Shown in pieces: positions 1 through 6,875 of a DNA stretch of 19,475 bases. How positions within the stretch are numbered: position 1 is the first letter of the stretch; every line of letters starts with the position of its first letter. Where the stretch lies: positions 1-19,475 of the forward strand of contig JBAXAM010000025.1 of the NCBI GenBank assembly GCA_037142515.1, given 5' to 3'. The stretch comes from JBAXAM01 sp037142515 (GTDB lineage Bacteria; Pseudomonadota; Gammaproteobacteria; UBA9339). The notes below the pieces were generated by a model. That model made no database searches. It was not told the DNA's origin and was given only the letters and a program-made list of their open reading frames with translations. A program made the position numbers and the translations under genes.

Positions 1-308
1 ACAAATATGCTGCCTCGTCAAAAATAATTTACAGAAAGGATGTTACACTACCAACGTTTGTTAGCCGCTATGAACCAGATGCAGGTTTTGGAACTCGCTC
101 GAATACTGATTTTGCATATCAGTTTGGATTAGGAATTGCTTGTCCACTTAATGCTGATCATGACCGATTATCTATAGCTTATAGGTATATTAATTCAGGA
201 AATGCATTTTTTGATGCTAGAAACCCTTCAGAAAATCATCCATATAAGCTAGAGGTTGGAAAAATTAAAACAAATGAAATTTATTTTAGCTATGTTCACT
301 TGTTTTAG
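1..308 (+). CDS. Outer-membrane beta-barrel protein, C-terminal end (5' truncated by window edge)
   Basis: An open frame enters from the left edge (first full codon at 3) and stops at 306-308, giving about 101 residues. Alternating polar/hydrophobic stretches such as FAYQFGLGIACPL, DRLSIAYRYINSG and NEIYFSYVHLF look like amphipathic transmembrane beta-strands. The last residue is Phe, the usual terminal aromatic recognised by the BAM machinery in Gram-negative outer-membrane proteins. The barrel call is inferred from strand pattern and terminal Phe; I do not recognise a specific family. Its first 17 visible residues are encoded by one arm of the 50-bp inverted repeat shared with the truncated gene at the other end of the window. 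The next gene starts 43 nt downstream on the same strand, so cotranscription is possible. Confidence 0.6.
   Translation, partial: KYAASSKIIYRKDVTLPTFVSRYEPDAGFGTRSNTDFAYQFGLGIACPLNADHDRLSIAYRYINSGNAFFDARNPSENHPYKLEVGKIKTNEIYFSYVHLF
3..52 (+). repeat. Left arm of a perfect 50-bp inverted repeat (partner 19426-19475)
   Basis: Bases 3-52 equal the reverse complement of 19426-19475 at all 50 positions. Identity stops abruptly at base 53 (partner 19425). The repeat lies inside coding sequence and reads KYAASSKIIYRKDVTLP in the frame of the outer-membrane protein gene. Confidence 0.95.
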
Positions 309-351
309 TTTTTAAAATAGCAAGTAAAGATGAAAATTTTAGGGTCTGTTT

Positions 352-1056
352 ATGATTAATATTATTAGGCTATTTTTTGTATTGGTGCTTTTTGTTGTGA
401 TTAGTTTGTCCCAGAGCGTATTTGCAGGGCCAATTATTATTACCCCGAAACAACCATTTCCAAACGTAGCTTATAGATATATATCATACGTAGGAACATA
501 TAACTTAGTAGCTAGACCAGGTCAGACTGTTTCATTTTACAACCGATTTCCGCACTGCGTAAAGCAAACAACAGATGATGATAGGTATTGCAAAGAAACA
601 ATCAAGTTGCCTACTGGGGAATGTACAATTCAGCTTATACTTGATAATTCAGATGTGTATGGTGAAATCACTTCAGAAGTCGAGGTATGTCTTACTGGCC
701 TACCGGTATGTGAGCATTATCTTATTACAGTACAGGTAGTTGATCAACCCAACCCCGCAATTACCAGCATAAATCCGAGCGTTGGTGCAACAAAAGGAGG
801 AACTAGAGTAGCGGTTATAGGTGTTTTTTTTACTGGAACTATAGCTGTTAAGTTTGGAACTGCGGATGCTGGTGAATTTTCTGTAAATACTGATACGCAA
901 ATAACAGCTACTTCACCGACGTATGATGTTGAAGGAACAGTGCATATAACAGTACAAACGCCAGGAGGGACAAGTGCTGAAACACAGAATGATGAATTTA
1001 CTTATAAAAATATATCTACAATTACTTCTATAACGCCAGATCATCCTACAGCATAG
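352..1056 (+). CDS. Exported IPT/TIG-domain protein (paralogue 1)
   Basis: This 234-residue protein begins with a signal peptide: INIIR, a hydrophobic core, and a likely cleavage after SVFA near residue 25. Residues about 26-130 form a Cys-containing region I do not recognise, with five cysteines in PHC, YCKE, GEC, EVC and PVC contexts. Residues about 135-222 match the IPT/TIG immunoglobulin-like fold: ITSINPSVGATKGGT, a VKFGT strand, ITATSP, and VHITVQTPGG. The protein then starts what looks like another TIG repeat (ITSITPDHPTA) and stops. The start has a modest AGGG element 7 nt upstream. The next gene encodes a paralogue with the same signal-peptide end (S-x-S-x-FAG) and the same SITPDHP tail. 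Such domains usually occur in surface or secreted proteins; ligand and role are unknown. Confidence 0.75.
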   Translation: MINIIRLFFVLVLFVVISLSQSVFAGPIIITPKQPFPNVAYRYISYVGTYNLVARPGQTVSFYNRFPHCVKQTTDDDRYCKETIKLPTGECTIQLILDNSDVYGEITSEVEVCLTGLPVCEHYLITVQVVDQPNPAITSINPSVGATKGGTRVAVIGVFFTGTIAVKFGTADAGEFSVNTDTQITATSPTYDVEGTVHITVQTPGGTSAETQNDEFTYKNISTITSITPDHPTA

Positions 1057-1221
1057 GATAATGGTTGTCCGCATACCATGGCTAATTTGTTTGGATGGAC
1101 ATGTCCATAATAAGATGTGGTTAAAAAACATGAGTGTTATAATATTTGAGTTAGTAGGGGTTTTTGTTTAATAACGTAGTAAAGGGGTTTTATTGTTTAT
1201 AATATAAAATAAGGAGGTTTT

Positions 1222-1812
1222 ATGAATGTTAAATCGTTTTTTGTGTTGTTATTTTCAATTGTTACTCTTGTTTTATCAGAAAGTTTGTTTGCTGGTACGA
1301 CTGATGCGACGATTGCTGGAATTGGTCTTTCGTCGGCCGACAAAGTAAGGTTTCACTCGGAAGAGGTAGTTCCTACTGATCTTACTGATACTAGTATAAG
1401 TGTGGTTGCACCGGATTGTACTACAATAACTGGTACCCCGGCGGTAGTGCAAGTAATACTACATACTGATGCAGGATGGATTTCATATGATACTGCTCCA
1501 AAAGTGTACTTTACATGCAAGAAAGCTGAACTTGATCATATAAGTCCGGATTATGGTCCTGCGACAACGGAGGTAACCTTTACGGCAGTAACTGGTTCTA
1601 ATTTTGCTTCGGCTTCTGGTATTAAATTTGGTGCTATTGCTGCTACAAGCTTTACAGTACTTAACAACTCAACAGTGACGGCAGTAGCACCTGCTGGTTC
1701 TGGAAGGGTAACTGTATATGTGACCAATCCAATGGGAGATAGCGTTGAGGTAGTACACTATGACTATCCAGCGACAATTGCTAGCATAACACCAGATCAC
1801 CCGTCGTCGTAA
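1222..1812 (+). CDS. Exported IPT/TIG-domain protein (paralogue 2)
   Basis: This 196-residue protein has a clear signal peptide (MNVKSFF, hydrophobic core, likely cleavage after SLFA). Its ATG follows a strong ribosome site AAGGAGG at 1211-1217. Residues about 28-105 look like a degenerate TIG unit (IAGIGLSSADKVRF, TSISVVAPDC). Residues about 107-185 are a clearer TIG domain: LDHISPDYGPATTEVTFTAVTGSNF, IKFG, STVTAVAPAGSG, VTVYVTNPMG. It ends IASITPDHPSS, as does the upstream paralogue, at the point where a further TIG repeat would begin. A perfect-stem hairpin terminator follows 32 nt after the stop, so the transcript ends here. Exported or surface location is inferred from the signal peptide and domain class; function is unknown. 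Confidence 0.75.
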   Translation: MNVKSFFVLLFSIVTLVLSESLFAGTTDATIAGIGLSSADKVRFHSEEVVPTDLTDTSISVVAPDCTTITGTPAVVQVILHTDAGWISYDTAPKVYFTCKKAELDHISPDYGPATTEVTFTAVTGSNFASASGIKFGAIAATSFTVLNNSTVTAVAPAGSGRVTVYVTNPMGDSVEVVHYDYPATIASITPDHPSS

Positions 1813-1844
1813 CTGTGTAAAGTTATATCTGATGTTATTTTTTT

Positions 1845-1890
1845 GTCACTACGTACTGTTCTTTATGAATGTACGTAGTGACTTATTTTG
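1845..1890 (+). terminator. Rho-independent terminator after the TIG gene pair
   Basis: A perfect 12-bp stem (1845-1856 GTCACTACGTAC with 1871-1882 GTACGTAGTGAC) encloses a 14-nt loop and is followed by TTATTTTG. The position just after the second TIG gene and before miaA fits an intrinsic terminator. Confidence 0.8.
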
Positions 1891-1933
1891 AGATATCTTT
1901 TTACTCGATTAAAAAAATTAGTTAGACTCAGAT

Positions 1934-2887
1934 GTGTTCTCTAATCATTCCAATCAAAATCAAATTTTCTGTTTAATGGGTCCAACAGCTGCGGGTAAAA
2001 CTGCGCTTGCAATTGAACTTACCAAGCACTTTCCTTTTGATATTATCAGTGTTGATTCGGCAATGGTTTATCGCGGTATGGATATAGGTACTGCCAAGCC
2101 AACACTAGCAGAACTAAAAGTTGCTCCACATAGACTAATAAATATTTGTGATCCAGCCGAAGCATATTCTGCCGGACAATTTCGTCAGGATGCAATCGCT
2201 GAAATTGAGAAGATTTTTGCTTTGGGAAGAGTTCCTTTGCTAGTTGGTGGAACAATGCTTTATTTTCGGGTGTTGCAGCAAGGCATTTCAAATCTGCCAC
2301 AAGCCAGTAAAGAAATTCGTGCAGAGATAGCAGGGCAAATTGAGAAATTAGGGTTAGAAGAGATTTATCGGCAATTGCAAAAAATAGATCCACAAACAAC
2401 AGCAGTTATTAAACCGACAGATAGTCAACGTATTGGAAGAGCGCTTGAAGTTTTTAAGCTTACTGGAAAAAAGTTGAGTGAGCTCAAAAGTGCTTCACCA
2501 CCACAGAAATTGCCGTTTAAATTTATTAATATTGCAGTAGCGCCATTGGAGCGCTTATATCTTCAAAATAAAATTAATTTACGATTTAGAGAAATGCTTA
2601 GATTGGGTTTTATTGAAGAAGTAGAGCAGTTGCATAAGCGAGAAGATTTGCATTTTGATTTACCGTCAATAAGAACAGTTGGCTATAGACAGGCGTGGCA
2701 GTATTTTTCTTGTCAAATTACTTATGATCAAATGTTGCAACGAATTCCGATTGCAACGCGCCAGCTTGCCAAGCGTCAGCTGACTTGGTTGCGTAGTTGG
2801 TCGGAAGTCAAGTGGTTTGATAGCGAAAGCCCTCAATTAATTAAGTATGTTACGCAACTTGTTGCAACGTCATCTATATTGCAATAG
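1934..2887 (+). CDS. miaA: tRNA dimethylallyltransferase MiaA
   Basis: MiaA transfers the dimethylallyl group of DMAPP to N6 of A37 in tRNAs reading UNN codons. The 317-residue length matches the family (E. coli about 316). Visible motifs are the P-loop GPTAAGKT (residues about 16-23), DSAMVYRGMDIGTAKP, GGTMLYFRVLQQGISNLP, the insert FKLTGKKLSEL, and near the C-terminus SIRTVGYRQAWQYF and TRQLAKRQLTWLRSW. The only start giving a normal N-terminus is GTG at 1934; an ATG two bases earlier is out of frame. No strong ribosome site is seen. A possible weak promoter is TTGAGA at 1888 with TAAAAA 16 bp downstream. It opens a forward run with the RpoS-like sigma and purA genes. Confidence 0.95.
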   Translation: MFSNHSNQNQIFCLMGPTAAGKTALAIELTKHFPFDIISVDSAMVYRGMDIGTAKPTLAELKVAPHRLINICDPAEAYSAGQFRQDAIAEIEKIFALGRVPLLVGGTMLYFRVLQQGISNLPQASKEIRAEIAGQIEKLGLEEIYRQLQKIDPQTTAVIKPTDSQRIGRALEVFKLTGKKLSELKSASPPQKLPFKFINIAVAPLERLYLQNKINLRFREMLRLGFIEEVEQLHKREDLHFDLPSIRTVGYRQAWQYFSCQITYDQMLQRIPIATRQLAKRQLTWLRSWSEVKWFDSESPQLIKYVTQLVATSSILQ

Positions 2888-2892
2888 ACTTA

Positions 2893-2912
2893 TGGTAACT
2901 ATTGGTAACTAT
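2893..2912 (+). repeat. Exact tandem 10-bp duplication upstream of the small basic gene
   Basis: TGGTAACTAT occurs twice back to back between the miaA stop and the next start. Only two copies are present, so function is uncertain; slippage or a weak regulatory site are both possible. Confidence 0.6.
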
Positions 2913-2930
2913 TTTATTTAGGGTATAGGT

Positions 2931-3113
2931 ATGAAAGCTCCAAAGCCTAAAAATACTAAAAAACGGGATATTAAACAAAAAAAAACATCTAAAAAGCCTG
3001 CAGTGCAAACAGTGCCGATGGTACAAATGGATTCAGGCCAATTAGAAAACTATAAAACATTTTTTCAATATTTATTATCTAACGATGATAATGAACTAGC
3101 AGATGAGTCTTAA
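2931..3113 (+). CDS. Small basic hypothetical protein
   Basis: I do not recognise this 60-residue protein. The first 25 residues are very rich in Lys (KAPKPKNTKKRD, KQKKTSKK) and the rest is polar and acidic (SGQLENYKTFFQYLLSNDDNELADES), so it has a basic tail and a short, probably helical acidic end. It has no membrane segment. A GGGTATAGGT purine-rich stretch precedes the ATG. Its stop lies 2 nt before the RpoS-like sigma start, which lacks a good ribosome site of its own, so the two are probably translationally coupled. A role linked to nucleic acid or to the sigma factor is only suggested by charge and position. The tight packing makes a real gene more likely than a chance frame. Confidence 0.55.
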   Translation: MKAPKPKNTKKRDIKQKKTSKKPAVQTVPMVQMDSGQLENYKTFFQYLLSNDDNELADES

Positions 3114-3115
3114 TC

Positions 3116-4015
3116 ATGGTTAATGGAAATAATATTGTTGATGAGATAGAACAAGAAGAGCAGGAGGCAGATACTCGACTGGCTGTTAACAGCACAAAAA
3201 TGTACCTGCAAGAAATGAATGACACGCCATTGCTTACGGCGAAAGAAGAAGTTGATTTATCAAGGAAAGCACGGAAGGGCAATCAGAAGGCGCGGCAGAA
3301 AATGATTGTGAGCAATTTGCGTTTAGTGGTTAGCATTGCCAAGCGTTATCATAGTAGTGGTTTAGATTTTCTAGATTTAATTGAGGAGGGGAATCTAGGC
3401 TTGATGCATGCTGTGGAAAAATTTGACCCAGAAATGGGATTTCGCTTTTCTACGTATGCCACAAGATGGATTCGTCAAGCAATAGAGCGCGCAATCATGA
3501 ACCAAAGCCGTACTGTACGTCTGCCGATTCATGTTGCTCAGGACTTGCAATCTTATCGTAAGCTATCACGTGAATTGGCAAAAAATCTACACCATCAACC
3601 AAGTATGAATGATCTTACTTGCGCTATGCATAAGTCAGGTACGGAAGTTCAACGGATAATGAATTTAGGTAGTAGTACAGTATCAATTGATTCCCCGCTG
3701 TTTGGTGAAGATAACAACGCGAGTTTTTCTGATGTTATGGCTGATGAAAAAAACGTTGATCCGGTGCAGCAAATTCAAGATGAAACTGTTGTTTGTTTGG
3801 TTGATAGATGGTTGGATAGATTGGGTGAGTTACCCCGAGAAGTGATTGCACGACGCTTTGGTTTGTGTGGCTATGAGAAATCTACACTGAAAGAAATCAG
3901 CGAGGCAATGAAAGTTAATTGTGAAAAGATAAGGCAAGTTCAAAGTTTGGGTTTACGTAAATTGCGCGGTATTGTACAGGGCTGTGGGGTTTCGCGCGAA
4001 ATTATAGGATTGTAA
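3116..4015 (+). CDS. rpoS: RpoS-like group 2 sigma-70 family factor
   Basis: This 299-residue sigma factor lacks region 1.1 and the long non-conserved region of primary sigma factors. Region 1.2 is seen at about 26-55 (STKMYLQEMNDTPLLTAKEE). Region 2 is at about 60-138, with SNLRLVVSIAKRYHSSGLDFLDLIEEGN, GFRFSTYATRWIRQAIERAIMNQ and RTVRLPIHV. Region 3 is at 140-215 and region 4 at 228-285 (PREVIARRFGLCGYE). IEEGNLGL, IERAIMNQ and RRFGL-GYE resemble E. coli RpoS more than RpoD. It should direct core RNA polymerase to an alternative promoter set; stress or developmental control is inferred from family. In the region 4.2 recognition helix the usual TRERIRQ is NCEKIRQ, changing the position of E. 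coli sigma-70 R584 to Cys. It is separated by 2 nt from the upstream small gene and 3 nt from purA. RpoS orthology is not proven. Confidence 0.85.
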   Translation: MVNGNNIVDEIEQEEQEADTRLAVNSTKMYLQEMNDTPLLTAKEEVDLSRKARKGNQKARQKMIVSNLRLVVSIAKRYHSSGLDFLDLIEEGNLGLMHAVEKFDPEMGFRFSTYATRWIRQAIERAIMNQSRTVRLPIHVAQDLQSYRKLSRELAKNLHHQPSMNDLTCAMHKSGTEVQRIMNLGSSTVSIDSPLFGEDNNASFSDVMADEKNVDPVQQIQDETVVCLVDRWLDRLGELPREVIARRFGLCGYEKSTLKEISEAMKVNCEKIRQVQSLGLRKLRGIVQGCGVSREIIGL

Positions 4016-4018
4016 CAT

Positions 4019-5311
4019 ATGGCTAAAAATGTAGTAATTGTAGGCGCCCAATGGGGTGATGAAGGCAAAGGCAAGCTAATTGATTTATTAACCCAGCAGG
4101 CTCGCGGGGTTATTCGGTTTCAAGGTGGACATAATGCTGGTCACACGGTTGTAGTAAATGGTAAAAAAACCATTTTGCATTTATTGCCATCAGGAATTTT
4201 GCACGAAAATGTAGCGAATTATATTGGCAATGGTGTAATTTTGTCACCGAGTGCATTAGTGACCGAAATTAAAGGTTTGGAAGAGCAGGGCGTGCCAGTG
4301 CGCGAACGCCTGCAAGTTAGTGAATCGTGTGGTTTGCTTCTGCCTTATCACGCAATTATAGATCAAGCACAAGAAAAGGCATTGGGTGAGGCTGCTATTG
4401 GTACAACGCGGCGTGGTATTGGACCTGCTTATGTTGATAAGATTGCTAGAGTTGGATTGCGGGCCAGTGATTTAAAAGACAAAGCGAGTTTTATCGATAA
4501 ATTCACTATAGTTTTTAAATATCACAACTTTGTTTTGCAAAATTATTATGGAATGCCTTCTTTAGATTTTAAGAAAGTTTTGGATGAAGTTCTGGCAAGT
4601 GTTGAGATTGTTTGTCCATTGCTTACCGATGTGCCAGCCAAGTTGCTTTGGCATTATAAAAATGGAGATAATTTGTTGTTTGAGGGTGCGCAAGGAACAT
4701 TTCTTGATATAGATCATGGTACTTATCCATTCGTAACGTCTTCTAATACCACTGCTGGCGCTGTTTCGATTGGCGCTGGTTTTGGACCGCTTTATTTAGA
4801 CTATGTTTTAGGTGTTAGTAAGGCATATACTACACGTGTTGGTGCTGGGCCATTTCCTACAGAACTAAAAGATGCTGTGGGTGCGCATCTTGCGGAAAGA
4901 GGTAACGAGTTTGGTGCAACTACAGGTCGGCCGCGGCGCTGTGGTTGGTTAGACATAGCATTACTTCGTCGCTCGAAATTGCTCAATAGTATTACAGCTT
5001 TGGGAGTTACCAAGTTGGATGTGCTAGATGGAATGGAAAAAATAAAGCTTTGTGTTGGTTATCGCTTGCGCGGAAAAGATATTGATTTGTCTCCGGGAAA
5101 TCTGGTTGATTTTAAGGCTTGTGAGCCTATTTATGAAGAATTACCTGGGTGGAAGGTATCTACGTTTGGTGTTAAAACAATTGAAGCTTTGCCAGCAGCA
5201 GCAAGAAACTATCTCAAACGGATTGAAGAGTTGTTGGAGCTAAAAATTGTTCTAATTGCAACTGGCCAAGAGAGAGAAGACACAATAATTGTCGAAAATC
5301 CTTTTAGTTAG
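4019..5311 (+). CDS. purA: Adenylosuccinate synthetase
   Basis: PurA joins IMP and aspartate using GTP to give adenylosuccinate, the first committed step to AMP. The 430 residues match the usual length. The family signature QWGDEGKGK (residues 11-19) and GGHNAGHT (36-43, containing the catalytic His) are intact. Also intact are TTRRGIGPAYVDK, the LFEGAQGTFLDIDHGTYPFVTSSNT block, YTTRVGAGPFPTEL, TTGRPRRCGWLD and TKLDVLDG near the base-binding end. The ATG lies 3 nt after the sigma stop with no obvious ribosome site between, indicating translational coupling. It converges with pfkA, whose stop is only 5 nt away, and no hairpin terminator lies between them. Confidence 0.97.
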   Translation: MAKNVVIVGAQWGDEGKGKLIDLLTQQARGVIRFQGGHNAGHTVVVNGKKTILHLLPSGILHENVANYIGNGVILSPSALVTEIKGLEEQGVPVRERLQVSESCGLLLPYHAIIDQAQEKALGEAAIGTTRRGIGPAYVDKIARVGLRASDLKDKASFIDKFTIVFKYHNFVLQNYYGMPSLDFKKVLDEVLASVEIVCPLLTDVPAKLLWHYKNGDNLLFEGAQGTFLDIDHGTYPFVTSSNTTAGAVSIGAGFGPLYLDYVLGVSKAYTTRVGAGPFPTELKDAVGAHLAERGNEFGATTGRPRRCGWLDIALLRRSKLLNSITALGVTKLDVLDGMEKIKLCVGYRLRGKDIDLSPGNLVDFKACEPIYEELPGWKVSTFGVKTIEALPAAARNYLKRIEELLELKIVLIATGQEREDTIIVENPFS

Positions 5312-5316
5312 GTTAG

Positions 5317-6315
5317 TTAAGTCGCCAATATTGAATTGAGCTTGAGCAGGTGTTCATTGTTAAGTCGTCTTGATGGCATGTTTGGATCAGGAAATGGAGC
5401 CAATAAATATTTGCCATTTTGCATGGCAGTCATGCATTTTGATTTTCCTGCAAGTAACCCCTTGATTGCCATATCACCCATGATTGAAGCAGCAATTCGA
5501 TCCATTGCGGTTGGTGAGCCGCCGCGCTGAATGTGACCAAGAACGCAAACACGATAATCAAACCTTGGGGTAAGTAATTTTAAAGCGTCAGCGATTTTAA
5601 AACTGCGACCTGGGTTATCAGACTCAGACACAACAATAATTAGGCTTTGTTTTTTACGACACGGAGCCATAATAAGTTTGGCTAATTCAGGAATGGCCAT
5701 TGGAAACTCAGGTGTTAAAATAAACTCAGCACCTCCAGCAAGACCAACATCAACAGCCAAAAATCCAGAATGGCGTCCCATAGTTTCAACGAGAAAGTAC
5801 ATGCCGCTACTTGCCGCAGTGTCACGAATATTATCAATGGCAGCAATGGCAGTATTGCGAGCAGTATCATATCCGATTGTGTAGTCTGTGCCGACTATGT
5901 CGTTATCAATAGTTCCAGGAATGCCAATAACCTTAGGGCCTCCTTCTTTTTCAAGTAAAGCGGCGCCGCGGTAGGTGCCATCACCACCAATTGCCACCAA
6001 ATATTTGATGCCTTCCTGTTTTAAAAAGGCGCGCACCCTGTCACGAGTTTCTTTTTTATGAAATTCTTTTGAGCGTCCTGATCGTATAATTGTGCCACCG
6101 CGCTGAATGCAACCGGCAACATCACTTGGGCCCATGTGAAAAATCTTTTGGCTTACTAAACCGTGATAACCATCGTGACAGGCATAAGTTTCAAGTCCAT
6201 GATAATGTCCTGATCGCACTAAAGCTCGTATGGCAGCATTCATGCCTGGTGAGTCACCACCAGAAGTTAGGATTAAGATTTTTTTGGGGATGGTTTGTCG
6301 TTTTTTTACAGCCAT
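5317..6315 (-). CDS. pfkA: ATP-dependent 6-phosphofructokinase
   Basis: PfkA phosphorylates fructose 6-phosphate to fructose 1,6-bisphosphate in glycolysis. From the chosen start it has 332 residues, close to the usual 320. Key motifs are GGDSPGMNAAIR (19-30), GGDGTYRGA (110-118), PGTIDND (133-139, with the catalytic Asp), ETMGRHSG (177-184) and GHIQRGGSPTA (260-270). GGDG and PGTIDND are the ATP-type residues; pyrophosphate-dependent enzymes have Asp and Lys at the corresponding Gly positions. The frame continues upstream to an ATG at 6351, but that would run into the tRNA. ATG at 6315 has AAGGGA 6 nt upstream. It probably shares the tRNA promoter or is read through from it. Confidence 0.95.
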   Translation of the reverse strand: MAVKKRQTIPKKILILTSGGDSPGMNAAIRALVRSGHYHGLETYACHDGYHGLVSQKIFHMGPSDVAGCIQRGGTIIRSGRSKEFHKKETRDRVRAFLKQEGIKYLVAIGGDGTYRGAALLEKEGGPKVIGIPGTIDNDIVGTDYTIGYDTARNTAIAAIDNIRDTAASSGMYFLVETMGRHSGFLAVDVGLAGGAEFILTPEFPMAIPELAKLIMAPCRKKQSLIIVVSESDNPGRSFKIADALKLLTPRFDYRVCVLGHIQRGGSPTAMDRIAASIMGDMAIKGLLAGKSKCMTAMQNGKYLLAPFPDPNMPSRRLNNEHLLKLNSILAT

Positions 6316-6321
6316 AATAAA

Positions 6322-6327
6322 TCCCTT
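6322..6327 (-). promoter_or_regulatory. Ribosome binding site fixing the pfkA start
   Basis: On the minus strand AAGGGA lies 6 nt before the ATG at 6315. It supports that start over the in-frame ATG at 6351, which would overlap the tRNA 3' half. Confidence 0.75.
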
Positions 6328-6339
6328 AGCAACAACTCT

Positions 6340-6416
6340 TGGTGGGCCCACTAGGACTTGAACCTAGGACCAATGGATTATGAGTCCACTGCTCTAACCA
6401 ACTGAGCTATGAGCCC
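6340..6416 (-). tRNA. tRNA with CAT anticodon, probably tRNA-Ile2 (lysidine type)
   Basis: The minus strand folds as a 77-nt tRNA with encoded CCA. Acceptor GGGCTCA pairs with TGGGCCC (one G-U pair), the D arm is GCTC/GAGC, the anticodon stem GTGGA/TCCAT encloses loop CTCATAA, and the T arm contains GGTTCAAGTCC. The anticodon is CAT. The ACTCATAATC context followed by TTGGTC resembles bacterial tRNA-Ile2, whose C34 is changed to lysidine by TilS so that it reads AUA; elongator Met is the alternative. It lies 24 nt upstream of pfkA in the same direction and has its own promoter. Confidence 0.9.
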
Positions 6417-6423
6417 GCATCTC

Positions 6424-6452
6424 AATATACAAATCTTAAATGTACTTGTCTA
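6424..6452 (-). promoter_or_regulatory. Sigma-70-type promoter for the tRNA (and possibly pfkA)
   Basis: On the minus strand TAGACA (6447-6452) and TATATT (6424-6429) are 17 bp apart, one and one mismatch from consensus. The -10 box ends 7 bp before the mature tRNA 5' end, as expected for a tRNA promoter. Confidence 0.7.
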
Positions 6453-6477
6453 GATTTTTCGGTAATTCGTCAAGCTA

Positions 6478-6762
6478 TCATTCTTCACAGTTGAAGTCTA
6501 GGTCCTTAGGACGGTCTTTAAAATCTATTTCTTGTTCTCCAGTCAATTGGGCTATAGAAACCTTAAAAAATCTAGAAACCTTATCGATAGTATTTAGTTT
6601 GGGATTGGAATATTTTCCGGTAGTTAATCCCATTAAATGTGTTCGAGTTACGCCAATGGCTGCACCAAGCTTATTGAAAGAGATAGAGTGGTGATCAATA
6701 AGGCGCTTTAAGGTTTTACCAAAAACTTTTGATTTTTTGCTATTGACGCTAAGAGATTCCAT
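6478..6762 (-). CDS. XRE/Cro-CI family helix-turn-helix regulator
   Basis: This small DNA-binding protein has 94 residues from ATG 6762. The HTH_3-type domain spans most of it: FGKTLKRLIDHHSISFNKLGAAIG, then VTRTHLMGLTTGKYSNPKLNTIDKVSRFFKVSIAQLTGE. The SxxKLGAAIGVTRTHL stretch is the helix-turn-helix, and NPKLNTIDKVSRFF with V-x-x-AQL is the usual fourth and fifth helix pattern. An in-frame TTG at 6774 would add four residues; ATG 6762 is preferred because a GGA lies 7 nt upstream. It is divergent from a LuxR-type gene, and the shared intergenic region holds 17-bp tandem repeats that are good candidates for its operator. The acidic tail may mediate contacts. It could be a chromosomal repressor or a remnant of a mobile element. 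Confidence 0.8.
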   Translation of the reverse strand: MESLSVNSKKSKVFGKTLKRLIDHHSISFNKLGAAIGVTRTHLMGLTTGKYSNPKLNTIDKVSRFFKVSIAQLTGEQEIDFKDRPKDLDFNCEE

Positions 6763-6804
6763 TCGTTTTTCCAAAATTAGTTTTCTTAAGAAGTTGTTAA
6801 TTTA

Positions 6805-6832
6805 TTGACATGCGCAGTACTTAAGGTAATAT
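6805..6832 (+). promoter_or_regulatory. Promoter of the LuxR-type gene
   Basis: A perfect TTGACA (6805-6810) is followed after 16 bp by TAATAT (6827-6832, 4 of 6 to consensus). The -10 box lies inside the first copy of the 17-bp repeats, so a protein bound there would block transcription. Confidence 0.55.
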
Positions 6833-6875
6833 TAATAAACATGTAATATTAATAAACAAGTAATGACAATCAACA
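6826..6875 (+). repeat. Three 17-bp-period repeats, likely operator
   Basis: GTAATATTAATAAACA occurs exactly at 6826-6841 and 6843-6858. A third, degenerate copy at 6860-6875 matches at 12 of 16 positions and overlaps the LuxR-type start codon. Each perfect copy contains the 8-bp palindrome TAATATTA. They cover the -10 box and leader between two divergent regulator genes. Confidence 0.65.

Noticed and set aside
1095..1108. 14-bp perfect palindrome between the TIG genes as operator or terminator
   Set aside because: It has no T-tract and no loop, and no second copy was found; a regulatory role cannot be supported from one short palindrome.
6316..6351. Longer pfkA N-terminus from ATG 6351
   Set aside because: It would overlap the 3' part of the tRNA, lacks a ribosome site, and precedes the normal family N-terminus; ATG 6315 has a good site.
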